Source of the DNA: Corynebacterium sp. ES2730-CONJ
Lineage (GTDB): Bacteria; Actinomycetota; Actinomycetes; Mycobacteriales; Mycobacteriaceae
Direction of reading: 5' to 3'
NCBI RefSeq assembly: GCF_024834055.1
Contig: NZ_JANUXZ010000001.1
Span: forward strand, 372,001 to 436,000
DNA: 64,000 bases
Made by a program: the position numbers and the translations under genes. The notes beneath the pieces were generated by a model. That model did no database searches and had not been told where the DNA came from. It saw only the letters and a program-made list of their open reading frames with translations. Positions within the stretch are counted from its first letter, which is position 1, and each line of letters begins with the position of its first letter. Positions 10,042-19,925 of this stretch are shown in pieces.

Positions 10042-11634
10042 TCAGCCGAGGAGCGCATCAACGAAACTTTCTACTTCGAATGGAGCGAGGTCGTCGGCAC
10101 CTTCACCCAAGCCCACAAGCTTGACTGGAACACCTAGGTTCTCTTGGACTTGGAAAACTATCCCACCTTTGGCTGTGCCATCGAGCTTGGTCAGCACCAC
10201 ACCAGTGATATTAACCACTTCACCGAAAACCTTGGCCTGATTTAAACCGTTTTGACCCGTCGTAGCATCGAGAACAAGCAGCACTTCATCGACGTTAGTC
10301 TTCTTTTCCACAACTCGTTTGACTTTGGCAAGCTGATCCATCAGATTGGCGGAATTGTGAAGTCGCCCAGCGGTGTCGATGACCACCACATCGGCTTTGT
10401 GGTCCACTCCACGTGAGACAGCATCGAAAGCTACGGATGCCGGATCGGCAGCCTCTGCACCGCGAACGACCTCTGCTCCAACCCGACGCCCCCAAGCTTC
10501 GAGCTGATCAGCTGCTGCGGCACGGAAGGTGTCGGCGGCACCGAGAAGCACCTTATGCCCCATCGATACCAGTACGCGCGCTAATTTACCGGTGGTTGTT
10601 GTCTTACCCGTCCCATTGACGCCGACCATCAAGATAATCGCCGGTTTACCTCCATAAGGGATAGCCTTAAGGGAACGATCCATGTCGGGCTTGCATGCTT
10701 TAATAAGGCATTCTCGAAGCATAGAACGCGCTTGAGCTTCAGATTCCACTCCACGGACCGCGATCATATCCCGTAGCTCTTCCACCACAGTCATGGTGAT
10801 CGCCACCCCGAGGTCAGCTTGAATGAGCTCAGCTTCAATATCCTCCCACGCTTCTTCATTGAGATCGCCGGCAGAGAGTATTCCCAGCACAGATTGTCCA
10901 AAAACATTCTGCGAGCGCGCCAGTCGACCGCGCAGTCGACCCATGCGACCGGCTGCGGGAGCTATATCGTCGATGGTGTCTTCCACTCGAGCGCTTTCTG
11001 GGGAGCGATCAACAAGCCCATCGAGCCTTTCAGAGCTCGTGCTTACTTCTCCGTGAGCGGAGATATTAGCGGGTTCCACTAGCCCGGTTGGTGCGGTGTC
11101 TGAAGTGTCAGCAGCGTCCTCGGCTTTGTCATCACCGTCATTTTCTTCCAAGGCTGCGATATCTTCGAAATCAACGAGCTCGACGAAATTATCATCTAAA
11201 TCATCGGCTACGCCCTCTGTATCAGCATCTACCGACCCGTTGTCTGGTAGTGCCTCGTCGGCCGCTGTGACAAGCTCAGCTTCCGGCTTAAAATCGCTCG
11301 AGATATCCGGCTTGAGATCCTTGGCACCGTCCGACGGCGGTATGGGGGCTAGTGGCTCCACCGTGGAGATCGGTGTTTGATCGGCTCCAGGAGGTTGCGG
11401 TGGATCGAGCAGCTCAGGGTGTTTCTCGGCTGGGGCGAATTGAAAGCCTCCATGAGCCTGATAATTTCCAGATTTTTGCTCTTGAGTTAGTTCTTTGGGT
11501 TGATCATCATCGGGTTTCTGGAACGCGATTGTTTTGGTTTTTCTACGTTTTAAGCCAATAACGATCAGGATGGCAACAATGATTGCCACCACGACGGCAG
11601 CTAGGATGATCCCATAGAGCGGTTCGATAGTCAT
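10042..11634 (-). CDS. ftsY: SRP receptor FtsY
   Basis: Membrane-associated GTPase that docks the Ffh-ribosome complex at the translocon. It has an N-terminal membrane segment (residues about 6-27, ILAAVVVAIIVAILIVIGL), then an acidic, Pro/Asp/Glu-rich linker of about 170 residues, then the NG domain: GVNGTGKTTTTGKLARVL, ADTFRAAAADQLEAW, IDTAGRLHNSANLMDQL and TKLDGTAKGG. 530 aa, consistent with actinobacterial FtsY, where a true N-terminal anchor and long acidic region are usual. Downstream of the large uncharacterised gene and smc on the same strand. Confidence 0.97.
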   Translation of the reverse strand: MTIEPLYGIILAAVVVAIIVAILIVIGLKRRKTKTIAFQKPDDDQPKELTQEQKSGNYQAHGGFQFAPAEKHPELLDPPQPPGADQTPISTVEPLAPIPPSDGAKDLKPDISSDFKPEAELVTAADEALPDNGSVDADTEGVADDLDDNFVELVDFEDIAALEENDGDDKAEDAADTSDTAPTGLVEPANISAHGEVSTSSERLDGLVDRSPESARVEDTIDDIAPAAGRMGRLRGRLARSQNVFGQSVLGILSAGDLNEEAWEDIEAELIQADLGVAITMTVVEELRDMIAVRGVESEAQARSMLRECLIKACKPDMDRSLKAIPYGGKPAIILMVGVNGTGKTTTTGKLARVLVSMGHKVLLGAADTFRAAAADQLEAWGRRVGAEVVRGAEAADPASVAFDAVSRGVDHKADVVVIDTAGRLHNSANLMDQLAKVKRVVEKKTNVDEVLLVLDATTGQNGLNQAKVFGEVVNITGVVLTKLDGTAKGGIVFQVQENLGVPVKLVGLGEGADDLAPFEVESFVDALLG

Positions 11635-11697
11635 GCTCCCATCTTGGCAAATTTAGAGGCTTTTCACACCTTGAACCGCGCCATGCATCAACTCTTA

Positions 11698-11748
11698 TTG
11701 CCTAATAAAGTGTGGCCGCTCATGTGGCGGCCACACTTTATTAGGCAA
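11698..11748. terminator. Perfect 22-bp hairpin that includes the stop codon of the upstream gene
   Basis: Arms 11698-11719 and 11727-11748 are exact inverse complements around a 7-base loop. The GC-rich core flanked by AATAAA/TTTATT is the form of a bidirectional terminator. The stop codon and last two codons of the 1140-aa gene lie inside the right arm, so termination structure and coding end overlap. ftsY starts about 65 bp further along the minus strand. Confidence 0.8.
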
Positions 11749-14700
11749 TTCCGGGTTTCGATAGAGCTAAAACTATCGCCTCTGCTGAGACCAGATCGCT
11801 GGTCACTAGATCGGGGACTATATCGGCCATGCGCGCCCACCCATCGGTGGCCGCATCAAGAGTTTTATTTGACGTAATGAGTCCGTGTGCCGATAACCTT
11901 GATGCCAAAGCTAATACGAAAGAAACCACTGGGCTCAGCGCCCATAAATGTTCTTGATTATTGGTATCTACTCCATCGAGCTTATCGAAGCGGATCCGAG
12001 CAAGGGCGTAAACAGTCTTGTTGGTGCTGCGTAGTGTTCGCAAAATGGTCACGGCGGCGGCGATAAGCTTTTCACCAGCGAGCAGTTGGTTCAGCTCTGT
12101 GCGCTTATTAAAGGTTTCGAACACTGCCAGTAACCGTGAGCCGTCGTCTAAGACTGCGCCCGGGACAATATGAGCGTCGTCGAAAAGTTGCTGCAAAATT
12201 GCCCGCTGTTGCGCTGGGTCAAGACCCGCAATCATCACTGTAGAGCGATCAATGCAGGCAGAGTCAAGAGTCTGATCACGCCCGGTCTTTAGAATTTCCA
12301 CGACATTCTCGCCCGCCACTGCTTGTAATTCGCGGTAGAGCTGCCGAGCGGCGCTCCGCTGCTCGGCTGTAATCCCCTCGGTTCCATAAAGGTTCGAGAG
12401 AGTACCCATCAGCTCGAGCGCCCCGATCCAAGCAGCGCGATGATGGGATTCATCGGATCCGGCGCTTTTATCGAAGATGCTTCGCACAAGGCCGGTTTCG
12501 ATAAAGCGCCCTGGTTGCTGTTCAGAGGTAACGAGTGAGTGTGCCAAACCACGGATAGCGGCATTCGGTTGCGCACTAAACACAGTGCGCACCGCCTTGC
12601 GGAGTTCCTCCCGACGCCCCCCAGTTGCCAATATATCCCACAGTACTGGCATCACTGCTGCTTGGGTGGGAACCTGATCGGTTTCCCCCGAGAGGAAAGC
12701 ACTCAGAGTCCCCAGTCCGCCGTCTAATTCCCCATAGAAACCCTGTTGCTCAAGGGTTTGAGCTTGCGGCCCTGGTGCCACCGGGGTGCGGAGGGCTGTA
12801 AAAGGATCGCGGCGATTAACTTGCACGATAAGGTTGCCAGATCCGATATAGCGCACCGGTAATTCAGCTCTACCCTCACTGAATTCCAGACGCTCGGCTG
12901 GCTCCCACGGCGCAGTTTCTGGCCAGACCCACACCCCCCAGTAGGGGCCCAATGCATCGGAGGTGATCGTGGAGCCGTCCAGTTTTATATGAGGTAGGTC
13001 TGCGATTTCGCTATCAGCTAATACCACCGAGATACGACGGTCGGTTGCGGGATCAGTCCATTCTAGATTGACTCGACCCGTAGGAAGCATGTGGGTGGCC
13101 CCGACAATCTTCGACATATGCGCTGTATAGGTATAACCACCGTCGGTGGTGGCCATAGTCGTGGTTTTAACCGGCTGTCCGTGACGGTTGATTACGGAGA
13201 TCTTGGGATCGTTCATAGAGCGCGTACCGCGCACTCGAATCTCTCCCGCGAGATCGATATGGTGCGGGTGCACGGACATCCGTGACGCTCGCCACATCGC
13301 GGGTTCGTTAATGGTGGGGAGTTCAAAGATGAGCCGCGGAGGCGAAAATCTCAGCGGGAGAGCGTCGCCCTCGTCGGTACTTATGACGAAGTCTGATCCT
13401 GGGTCAAGCGGCCCCACGGCAGGATGAGCCGGCTGCACCTCGAAGGATTTGTCACCAGGCTTAATGATGAGAGTTGCTTCTGAGAGACCTCCTTGGGACG
13501 GTATCCTGAAGGAGCCGCAGCCTCCTTGGAAAGTGCTGCGAGCTAAGGCTCCCTCCACTATGGCGAATTCATGGCGAAAGGATTCATTACGTGGTCCTCG
13601 AAGTCGCACCAGATATTCACCGACCCAGGGTGCGTCGTACAATTCTGGATCAAAGACCTCAAAAACGCCTCCTTCAGCGGGAACTTCCAAAGGCTCCGGT
13701 TGGGTGACTTCCTCACCTTGAGTTCCCGCGCCGGAAAACGAGGCAATAGAGAGGTACCACATCTCGCTGACACCGGAGCTAGTGGGTGGAAATTCTGCTA
13801 GCAGACTGGTGGAATGGACGCGCAGACCAGTCATCGTAAAAATATCGGGCAAGGCGTCATCGGGTGTCGAAAAGCTCACACGCTGCCGGGGGTCAATGGA
13901 ACGAGCGCGTTTTAAATCGGCGTGGGTACCAGGCGCCACCGCGTCGATCGCTTGGGACTCGGCAAGGTCCACGTTATGGCAGGTCCACCCACTCCAGCCT
14001 TCGATAGCAAAGGACGCAGAAATAACATTGTGCGCGCCGGTGACAGGATCGATAAGCTTATAATCCTCTGGCACCAGAGCTCGCAGTTTCATATGGTGCA
14101 AGGATCGTTTATCGGTTACTGTGCCGCCGCGTTTATTAAAAAGGAGTATGGGGTCAGCAGCATCAACCACCGGCACATTCCACGTGATTGAGTTAGCTAA
14201 ATCTTCGACGGTTACTTCACGAACGGGTTTGGGCAAGCTGATATCGAGTGGATCGGAATACCCTGTGACATCTCCCCACGAACGGCCTGTGCGATAAACC
14301 GTGGTGGAACCATCGATACTCACTCGCCAAGTGATCTCGCCCGAATCTGGCACTTTTTGTTCTGGCAGCCGCAGCAGCACCTTTTTGCGCCTAGCATCAA
14401 GAATAAGGCGTGGTCGCATCTCGCGATTAGCCACCCCTACGGCAGCCAATCTGTCTACGGTGCCCACTGGACGCTCTCGGAGTTCTGCTATAACCGCTTC
14501 CCTGATCGAAGTCACCAAAGATGTTCTCACGCCCTCATCTTCCCGATCCACCCACGAGTGTGGGTGCGCGAGGGCGAATTCGCGCACCGTAAGAACTCCG
14601 TCAAGGATTCGCTGGGCAAGCTCGGGGGCATGGGCAGAAAAACGAGAAAAATATGGAGGTAGCTTGTCTGGATTGCTATCGAGGGCTTCCAGCAAGAGAG

Positions 14701-15163
14701 GAACTTCCGTGTTGATCAGTCCAGCATGAAAGCAGAGGGTAGAGATGGGATCGGTATCAAATGTTGCTAGACCTCTACGCTTCAACGCGGCTTCTAGATC
14801 ATCCTCGAGGAATTTCTCTAGCTCAGAAACTGTCTGCTGGGTGATATCAAGGCCCACACCGTTGAGGTATTCGTGGATAAAATTATCTGCATCAACGAGT
14901 TTCTGGGCACGTTGCACCAAGGTAATCAGCGCTGTGGATTCACTGATCTCTAGCAGCGCCTTGAGCGTTGAGCCTGCTGTGATCTGACGACTGAGGAAGA
15001 TTCCGTATAATTTTTTGACCTTTTCCAGTTCGTCAGTTGCGAGATCGAGATCAGCAACCAAGGTTGCCGCATCGAGGTCGGCGGTGAGCTCGACGTCGTG
15101 TTGCGATGCCCATCCGAGGAGGGAGTCAGTGGGATCGGCAATAGGTTGAACCTCAGCGGGCAT
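11741..15163 (-). CDS. Very large uncharacterised protein between smc and ftsY
   Basis: 1140 residues; not recognised. The first 260 residues are helical, including a coiled-coil-like stretch (ATDELEKVKKLYGIFLSRQ) and an acidic ELEKFLEDDLEAALKRR segment. The central part (about 260-770) is beta-rich with Trp-containing strands such as GEITWRVSIDGSTTVYRTG and ASFAIEGWSGWTCHNVD, suggesting several stacked beta-sandwich domains. The last 300 residues are helical again. No signal peptide, membrane segment or enzyme motif. A frame from 15208 exists, but GAAAGGA lies 11 bases before the ATG at 15163. It probably shares a transcript with smc and ends in a strong hairpin. A DNA- or chromosome-related role is only suggested by position. 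Confidence 0.8.
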   Translation of the reverse strand: MPAEVQPIADPTDSLLGWASQHDVELTADLDAATLVADLDLATDELEKVKKLYGIFLSRQITAGSTLKALLEISESTALITLVQRAQKLVDADNFIHEYLNGVGLDITQQTVSELEKFLEDDLEAALKRRGLATFDTDPISTLCFHAGLINTEVPLLLEALDSNPDKLPPYFSRFSAHAPELAQRILDGVLTVREFALAHPHSWVDREDEGVRTSLVTSIREAVIAELRERPVGTVDRLAAVGVANREMRPRLILDARRKKVLLRLPEQKVPDSGEITWRVSIDGSTTVYRTGRSWGDVTGYSDPLDISLPKPVREVTVEDLANSITWNVPVVDAADPILLFNKRGGTVTDKRSLHHMKLRALVPEDYKLIDPVTGAHNVISASFAIEGWSGWTCHNVDLAESQAIDAVAPGTHADLKRARSIDPRQRVSFSTPDDALPDIFTMTGLRVHSTSLLAEFPPTSSGVSEMWYLSIASFSGAGTQGEEVTQPEPLEVPAEGGVFEVFDPELYDAPWVGEYLVRLRGPRNESFRHEFAIVEGALARSTFQGGCGSFRIPSQGGLSEATLIIKPGDKSFEVQPAHPAVGPLDPGSDFVISTDEGDALPLRFSPPRLIFELPTINEPAMWRASRMSVHPHHIDLAGEIRVRGTRSMNDPKISVINRHGQPVKTTTMATTDGGYTYTAHMSKIVGATHMLPTGRVNLEWTDPATDRRISVVLADSEIADLPHIKLDGSTITSDALGPYWGVWVWPETAPWEPAERLEFSEGRAELPVRYIGSGNLIVQVNRRDPFTALRTPVAPGPQAQTLEQQGFYGELDGGLGTLSAFLSGETDQVPTQAAVMPVLWDILATGGRREELRKAVRTVFSAQPNAAIRGLAHSLVTSEQQPGRFIETGLVRSIFDKSAGSDESHHRAAWIGALELMGTLSNLYGTEGITAEQRSAARQLYRELQAVAGENVVEILKTGRDQTLDSACIDRSTVMIAGLDPAQQRAILQQLFDDAHIVPGAVLDDGSRLLAVFETFNKRTELNQLLAGEKLIAAAVTILRTLRSTNKTVYALARIRFDKLDGVDTNNQEHLWALSPVVSFVLALASRLSAHGLITSNKTLDAATDGWARMADIVPDLVTSDLVSAEAIVLALSKPGIA

Positions 15164-15230
15164 AGAGAGTTGCGTCCTTTCTCTTTTTAAAAAAGCAGAG
15201 TTTACCATGTTCTAAATGAAACCTAAGCGC

Positions 15231-18200
15231 TCATAAGGAGCTGGGGTTTTTATGTGTTCTCACTGGGTTCATTCGCTGCGAAATGACCTTGGTTACACCA
15301 TCTCCGCGCATGGTCACACCATAGAGCACATTAGCTATATCCATAGTAGGTTTTTGGTGAGTAATGACGATCAGCTGTGAGTCTTCTCTAAGTTGTTCAA
15401 AGAGCGCTATCAGGCGACGCAGGTTGACATCATCGAGCGCGGCCTCCACCTCATCCATTACATAAAACGGGGAGGGTCGCGCTTTAAAAATAGCGACCAG
15501 TATTGCCAAAGCTGTGAGAGATTTCTCCCCGCCAGATAATAGGGAGAGTCGTTTGACTCTCTTTCCTGGTGGTCGCGCTTCAACCTCTATGCCGGTTGTC
15601 AGAATATGTTCGGGGTCGGTGAGAAAAAGCCTCCCCTCACCTCCGGGGAAGAGAGTAGCAAACACTCGGGGGAATTCTCGCTCGACATCATGCCAGGCAT
15701 CGGTCAGCAGTTGCAGGATCTTGTGATTGACATCTTTAATCACAGTCTCTAAGTCTTTTCGAGCTTTCTCCACGTCGTTAAGCTGAGAGGACAAAAAATT
15801 ATAGCGCTCTTCTAAAGCTTTATATTCTTCTAGGGCCAAGGGGTTGACCTTGCCCAGAGCACTCAGATCCTGCTGGGCCTGGGCGAGCTTGGCAGTGGCC
15901 GACTGAGCATCGAAATCTTCAGGAATATGGTGGGTGGTAAGCAAATCGTCGATCGCCATACCCATTTGTTCGGCTACTTGGCGCTCAGTCTCCTTCAGGC
16001 GCACTGCTTCCTCGCTGTAGGCGAGTTCAGCGCTATGGGCCCGAGCACTTTTATCCTTAAGTTCACGGTCTAAGTTATTTACTGCTTTCTTGAGCTGATC
16101 ACGTATAAGTTTCTTCCTTGCTAGATCTGCTTGGCAGTGTGCTCGCTCATCAGCGGCTTTTTCTAAGGCTGCATCGAGGCGCTGATTAATAGTGGAAGCT
16201 AAGAAGGACACCGTGCTCGCTAGGTCTGCTTTGGCCTTGCGGTGGGCTTGAGTGCGTTCATGGCGTATCTTGTGTTCGCGCTCGTTGCGGGCTTGACGCT
16301 CAAGCGATTCCACTCGCTCTCTTTTACTCTGAAAGGCATCTTGCAGGGAGCGAAGCTGGAGGAGGGCTTCAACCTCCATCGCCTTGACCTGGGCGAGCGC
16401 AGATTGGCTTTGATCGCGGCGCTCGAGCATGGGGCTGAGATCAGGTGTTTGATCAATCTCCCCGACCAGTGCGAGACGGTCTCGAGTGACGGTGATAGCC
16501 TCTTCACAATCAGCGAGGCTGAGCTCGGCCTTTTTCCGCTGTTGCCCGTGTGTTTCCATCGCTAGCAGGATTTTCTCTTTTTTGGCCTTGTAATTATCTG
16601 CGCTTTGCTCCATTTCTCGAACGTGAGCGAGACTATCGCGAAAGTGGGCAATAAGACGAGCATGCTCGACGCGTCGCCCATCGGCACTTAAGCGCGCGCC
16701 TTCAAGAGTGCCCACTAGTTCGTTGAGCTCAGCCTGATAGGTATCTCTTTCGGCCAAGGCTTGCTCAATGGCGCTATGGACTTCTATGGCTTTCGGGGCG
16801 CTCCGATGACCGAAGATTATCCACCCCTCCCCTACCATTTCGCCATCTACGGTCACCGCTCTGAGGCGAGGTTCCTGGGCGACTAGCATGTGCGCCTGTT
16901 TCAGGTCATTGACACACACGACATCGGCCAGAAGTCTGCTTACACTAGCTCGGAATTCCTCTGCGACGGTGATATCGTCTAGCAACCACGAGGCCCCGCC
17001 GGACAGTGATATATCAAGGTGCCAGGATAGTTGCTGAGGTTGTTCGAGCATTATTGTGGTGCGCTCGATAGCCTCGTTATGTGATCCTTCAAGTGCTGCG
17101 ATGATATCGGGAGCTGATGGTAAACCACCGGCGAGACTTTCTTGGTACAAGCCGAGGGCTACCCCGAGAGCTTTTTCCTTGCCGGGTTTCACCTGAATGA
17201 ATTCTGCCAAGGTCTGTAGTCCCTCACGATCAGGTGCTATAACCGAAAGGGCTTCTACGGGCGCTGTGGGCAGGGTATCTCGTAACGTGCCCACGCGAGA
17301 GTCCAAAGCTGCAATCTTCTTCTCTACAAAGCGTTGTTTAAGACGCAAGTCATCGAGCCTCTGCTCTGCATCAACTAGTTCCTGTTCGGCCTGGCGGTGA
17401 GCTTCTTCTCGCAGTTCGCATTCGTCTCGCGCCACGAGTAACTGGTCAGATATTTCCTTGAGAGCGCTGACAACCTCATCCAGTTGCGCTGCATAATCAG
17501 TGTTTAGTTCCACGATACGAGCATGCTCAGCACGAGCTGCTTCTAGAGCGGTACGCTGCGATTGCTCTTGGGCTTGAAGTCTGACAATCCCCTCGCGACG
17601 ATCCGCCTGCGCCTGCACATGGCGGTAGTATTCGTGCTCGGCCTCGCGGGCTTGGTCTTCTTTATCGACTACTTCCTCGCGAATGGATTCGAGAGTGTCG
17701 GTAGCGATGTTGATCTTCTCATCAGCAATCTCGCATTCGATTGCCATCTCATTCGCCCGTCTACTCAATTCCTCTGGGTCCCGTCCCGAATAAGGGGCGG
17801 GTTGAAAAGAATGTTGCCGATCATTGGCAATGCGCGCAGTGGCTGTAGCTTGCTCTTTTAACCTGGTGAATTGAAACCACATCTCTTGGGCGCGGCGGGC
17901 GGCTTCTTCTGCTTGTGCATTTTCCTCTTCGATAATTGTCAAGCGCTGGCGTTCCTCGCCAAGCGTGTTGCTAATAGCGGCTACTTCTGCAGCCGCTATC
18001 TGATGGGCATGCGCACTCGTTTCCAGTGCGCGCCTTCGGCTGCGGATGTGGTACACGCCGAGATCAAGGCGAGTCTGCCGGACCTCTGCCTGGACAGTCC
18101 GGGCGCGTTGCGCAGTCGCGGCCTGACGGGCTAGAGGTTTGAGCTGCTTTTTCAACTCGTCTGTGAGGTCCTGGAGGCGGTCCAGGTTTGCCTGCATATG

Positions 18201-18749
18201 GACTATTTTTCGCTCTGCTTTTTCTTTGCGTCGTCGGTATTTCAGCACGCCTGCAGCTTCCTCAATATAGGAGCGACGATCTTCTGGTTTGGAATCCAGA
18301 ATTTGAGCTAGCCTTCCTTGGCCCACCACCACATGCATTTCTCGCCCGATACCGGAATCGCTGAGAAGTTCCTGAATATCCATGAGACGGGCCTTTGAAC
18401 CATTGATCTCGTACTCACTAGCTCCGTCTCTAAACATTCGGCGGGTGATAGATACCTCGGAGTAGGCTATATCCAGTGCGCCGTCAGAGTTGTCAATGCT
18501 CAGCGTCACTTCAGCTCGACCTAAGGGTTTACGATCACCTGCTCCGGCAAAGATGACATCGTCCATCTTCGCCCCACGCAGAGTCTTCGCACCCTGCTCA
18601 CCCATCACCCAGACAAGGGCATCGACGACATTGGATTTTCCGGAGCCATTAGGGCCAACTACTGCACATATACCGGGTTCGAATTTCAGAGTTGTTGCAG
18701 ACGCGAAGGACTTAAACCCCTTAAGAGTCAGTGACTTTAAATGCACGGT
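15231..18749 (-). CDS. smc: Chromosome segregation ATPase SMC
   Basis: Structural-maintenance-of-chromosomes protein that forms the condensin core and aligns chromosome arms after ParB loading. Walker A GPNGSGKSNVVDAL near residue 30, two long coiled-coil arms flanking a hinge at roughly 500-630, then the signature LSLLSGGEKSLTALAIL and Walker B PFYVMDEVEAALDD. About 1172 aa, normal. An ATG at 18755 directly abuts AAGGA; the GTG at 18749 gives a nine-base spacing and the family N-terminus LKSLTLKGFKSF, so I use it. No scpA or scpB nearby. Confidence 0.97.
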   Translation of the reverse strand, partial: TVHLKSLTLKGFKSFASATTLKFEPGICAVVGPNGSGKSNVVDALVWVMGEQGAKTLRGAKMDDVIFAGAGDRKPLGRAEVTLSIDNSDGALDIAYSEVSITRRMFRDGASEYEINGSKARLMDIQELLSDSGIGREMHVVVGQGRLAQILDSKPEDRRSYIEEAAGVLKYRRRKEKAERKIVHMQANLDRLQDLTDELKKQLKPLARQAATAQRARTVQAEVRQTRLDLGVYHIRSRRRALETSAHAHQIAAAEVAAISNTLGEERQRLTIIEEENAQAEEAARRAQEMWFQFTRLKEQATATARIANDRQHSFQPAPYSGRDPEELSRRANEMAIECEIADEKINIATDTLESIREEVVDKEDQAREAEHEYYRHVQAQADRREGIVRLQAQEQSQRTALEAARAEHARIVELNTDYAAQLDEVVSALKEISDQLLVARDECELREEAHRQAEQELVDAEQRLDDLRLKQRFVEKKIAALDSRVGTLRDTLPTAPVEALSVIAPDREGLQTLAEFIQVKPGKEKALGVALGLYQESLAGGLPSAPDIIAALEGSHNEAIERTTIMLEQPQQLSWHLDISLSGGASWLLDDITVAEEFRASVSRLLADVVCVNDLKQAHMLVAQEPRLRAVTVDGEMVGEGWIIFGHRSAPKAIEVHSAIEQALAERDTYQAELNELVGTLEGARLSADGRRVEHARLIAHFRDSLAHVREMEQSADNYKAKKEKILLAMETHGQQRKKAELSLADCEEAITVTRDRLALVGEIDQTPDLSPMLERRDQSQSALAQVKAMEVEALLQLRSLQDAFQSKRERVESLERQARNEREHKIRHERTQAHRKAKADLASTVSFLASTINQRLDAALEKAADERAHCQADLARKKLIRDQLKKAVNNLDRELKDKSARAHSAELAYSEEAVRLKETERQVAEQMGMAIDDLLTTHHIPEDFDAQSATAKLAQAQQDLSALGKVNPLALEEYKALEERYNFLSSQLNDVEKARKDLETVIKDVNHKILQLLTDAWHDVEREFPRVFATLFPGGEGRLFLTDPEHILTTGIEVEARPPGKRVKRLSLLSGGEKSLTALAILVAIFKARPSPFYVMDEVEAALDDVNLRRLIALFEQLREDSQLIVITHQKPTMDIANVLYGVTMRGDGVTKVISQRMNPVRTHKNPSSL

Positions 18750-19889
18750 AGCCATTCCTTAGTATCAGACGCATCTAGCACCTTGATTGTATTAGCTCCT
18801 CATTCAAACCATTGAATCTGAAGGGGACAAAAAAGTGCCAAGCATTTTCTTACCCTAGGTAAGTGGGTAGTATATCTGCAGCGTGGTGGCAGGGAGCTTT
18901 CTGAGTATAAATCTAGACTCCTAGTCGTGCCACGGAGATATGGGCTGTTTACGCGACCGCAATATCCTAACTAGGAGCTAAAATCATGGTGAATGCTTGT
19001 GCGCGATTCTCATTTACCGACCTCCCATTTCATCGGACCCTTGGATACTACTTCCCTTGGCATACGATAAAACGTTAGCCCAAACAGTAAAAACGATGAG
19101 CGATCAACTATGAGATGCCAACAGAAGGACAGACTATGAAGAAGAAATCATCTCGTACATGACCTTGGTTCTTCCGGCCGGAGATCGGGCTGGAGGCTAA
19201 GTTGATACCATCAATGAACTGTCGCTCGATTTTTTAAGACTCACCGTTTTGTACCCAGGCTACCCATCTATTCCACAGCAACCTCATCGACTCTGCAGGC
19301 GCTCAGCAATATGAGCGGTGCTATAACTGTTGTGGGTTCACTTATGCGATAGGTAAGAATTTGGGTTGAGCAGTCACCATAGAACTATTGAGCGTCCGCT
19401 TCTGTACGGTGCTCATGGGCACACATAAGGATTAGTGTGAATCAGCTCGGGTGTGAGTAGTTCTTCGTCGCAATCCGGGTCGAGACAGAAACCCAGCCCG
19501 CCCTATCTCTGTCGAGGCGGGTAGAACTACTAGTAGGGATTTAGCGCCGCCTTAATGGTCTAAGGTCGCTATATTCTGAGCAGTTTTCTAGTGAACGTCG
19601 AGAACGCGTGCAGCTAGCTATACGCGATGAGGAATCGCCTCAGTGCCTACTGGCAACCCGGGGCTGTATTGTCGGTAGCACAATTTGCTCGGTCGACGCG
19701 AACGTATTCACTTGGACCTATGCCTGCAGTAGCTCACGGTCGCATCCATCGGATCTTACAACCACTCCCTTGGCAGTCCAGAGGATCCGTCGACTAATGA
19801 GATTTGTTATTTATGTCGTTCATACAGGGGATATGAAACCGATATCAGACGTTGATAATTCTGGTCGGGTTTGACTGACCATCGAAGAA
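18750..19889. other. 1.1-kb region without an intact gene
   Basis: Between the smc start and the symporter terminator there is no gene I can support. It must hold the smc promoter at its left end. A 30-codon frame at 18986-19078 follows an AGGAG, and an eight-codon frame starts at 19136 after AAGGAC; neither is recognised. A minus-strand run of about 27 codons read from 19500 down to 19410 encodes DPDCDEELLTPELI and ends in VCP, and a zinc-ribbon-like fragment lies at 19238-19369. The mix of short readable fragments broken by stops suggests decayed genes. Confidence 0.6.
19238..19369 (+). pseudogene. Possible remnant of a transposase-like zinc ribbon
   Basis: A 43-codon open stretch with no start codon reads in part CTQATHLFHSNLIDSAGAQQ and YERCYNCCGFTYA before a stop. 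This resembles the Cys-x2-Cys...Arg-Tyr-x-Cys-x2-Cys-Gly-x-Thr-Phe ribbon at the N-terminus of many insertion-sequence transposases, but with disrupted cysteine spacing. No terminal repeats or downstream DDE domain are visible. Weak call, made only from this short similarity. Confidence 0.2.
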
Positions 19890-19916
19890 ACCGCACCAGC
19901 GCGTGGCCGGTGCGGT
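19890..19916 (-). terminator. Terminator of the alanine symporter gene
   Basis: Arms ACCGCACC (19890-19897) and GGTGCGGT (19909-19916), followed on the minus strand by TTTCTTC. It lies just after the symporter stop codon at 19926. Confidence 0.75.
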
Positions 19917-19925
19917 AAGTCATGA

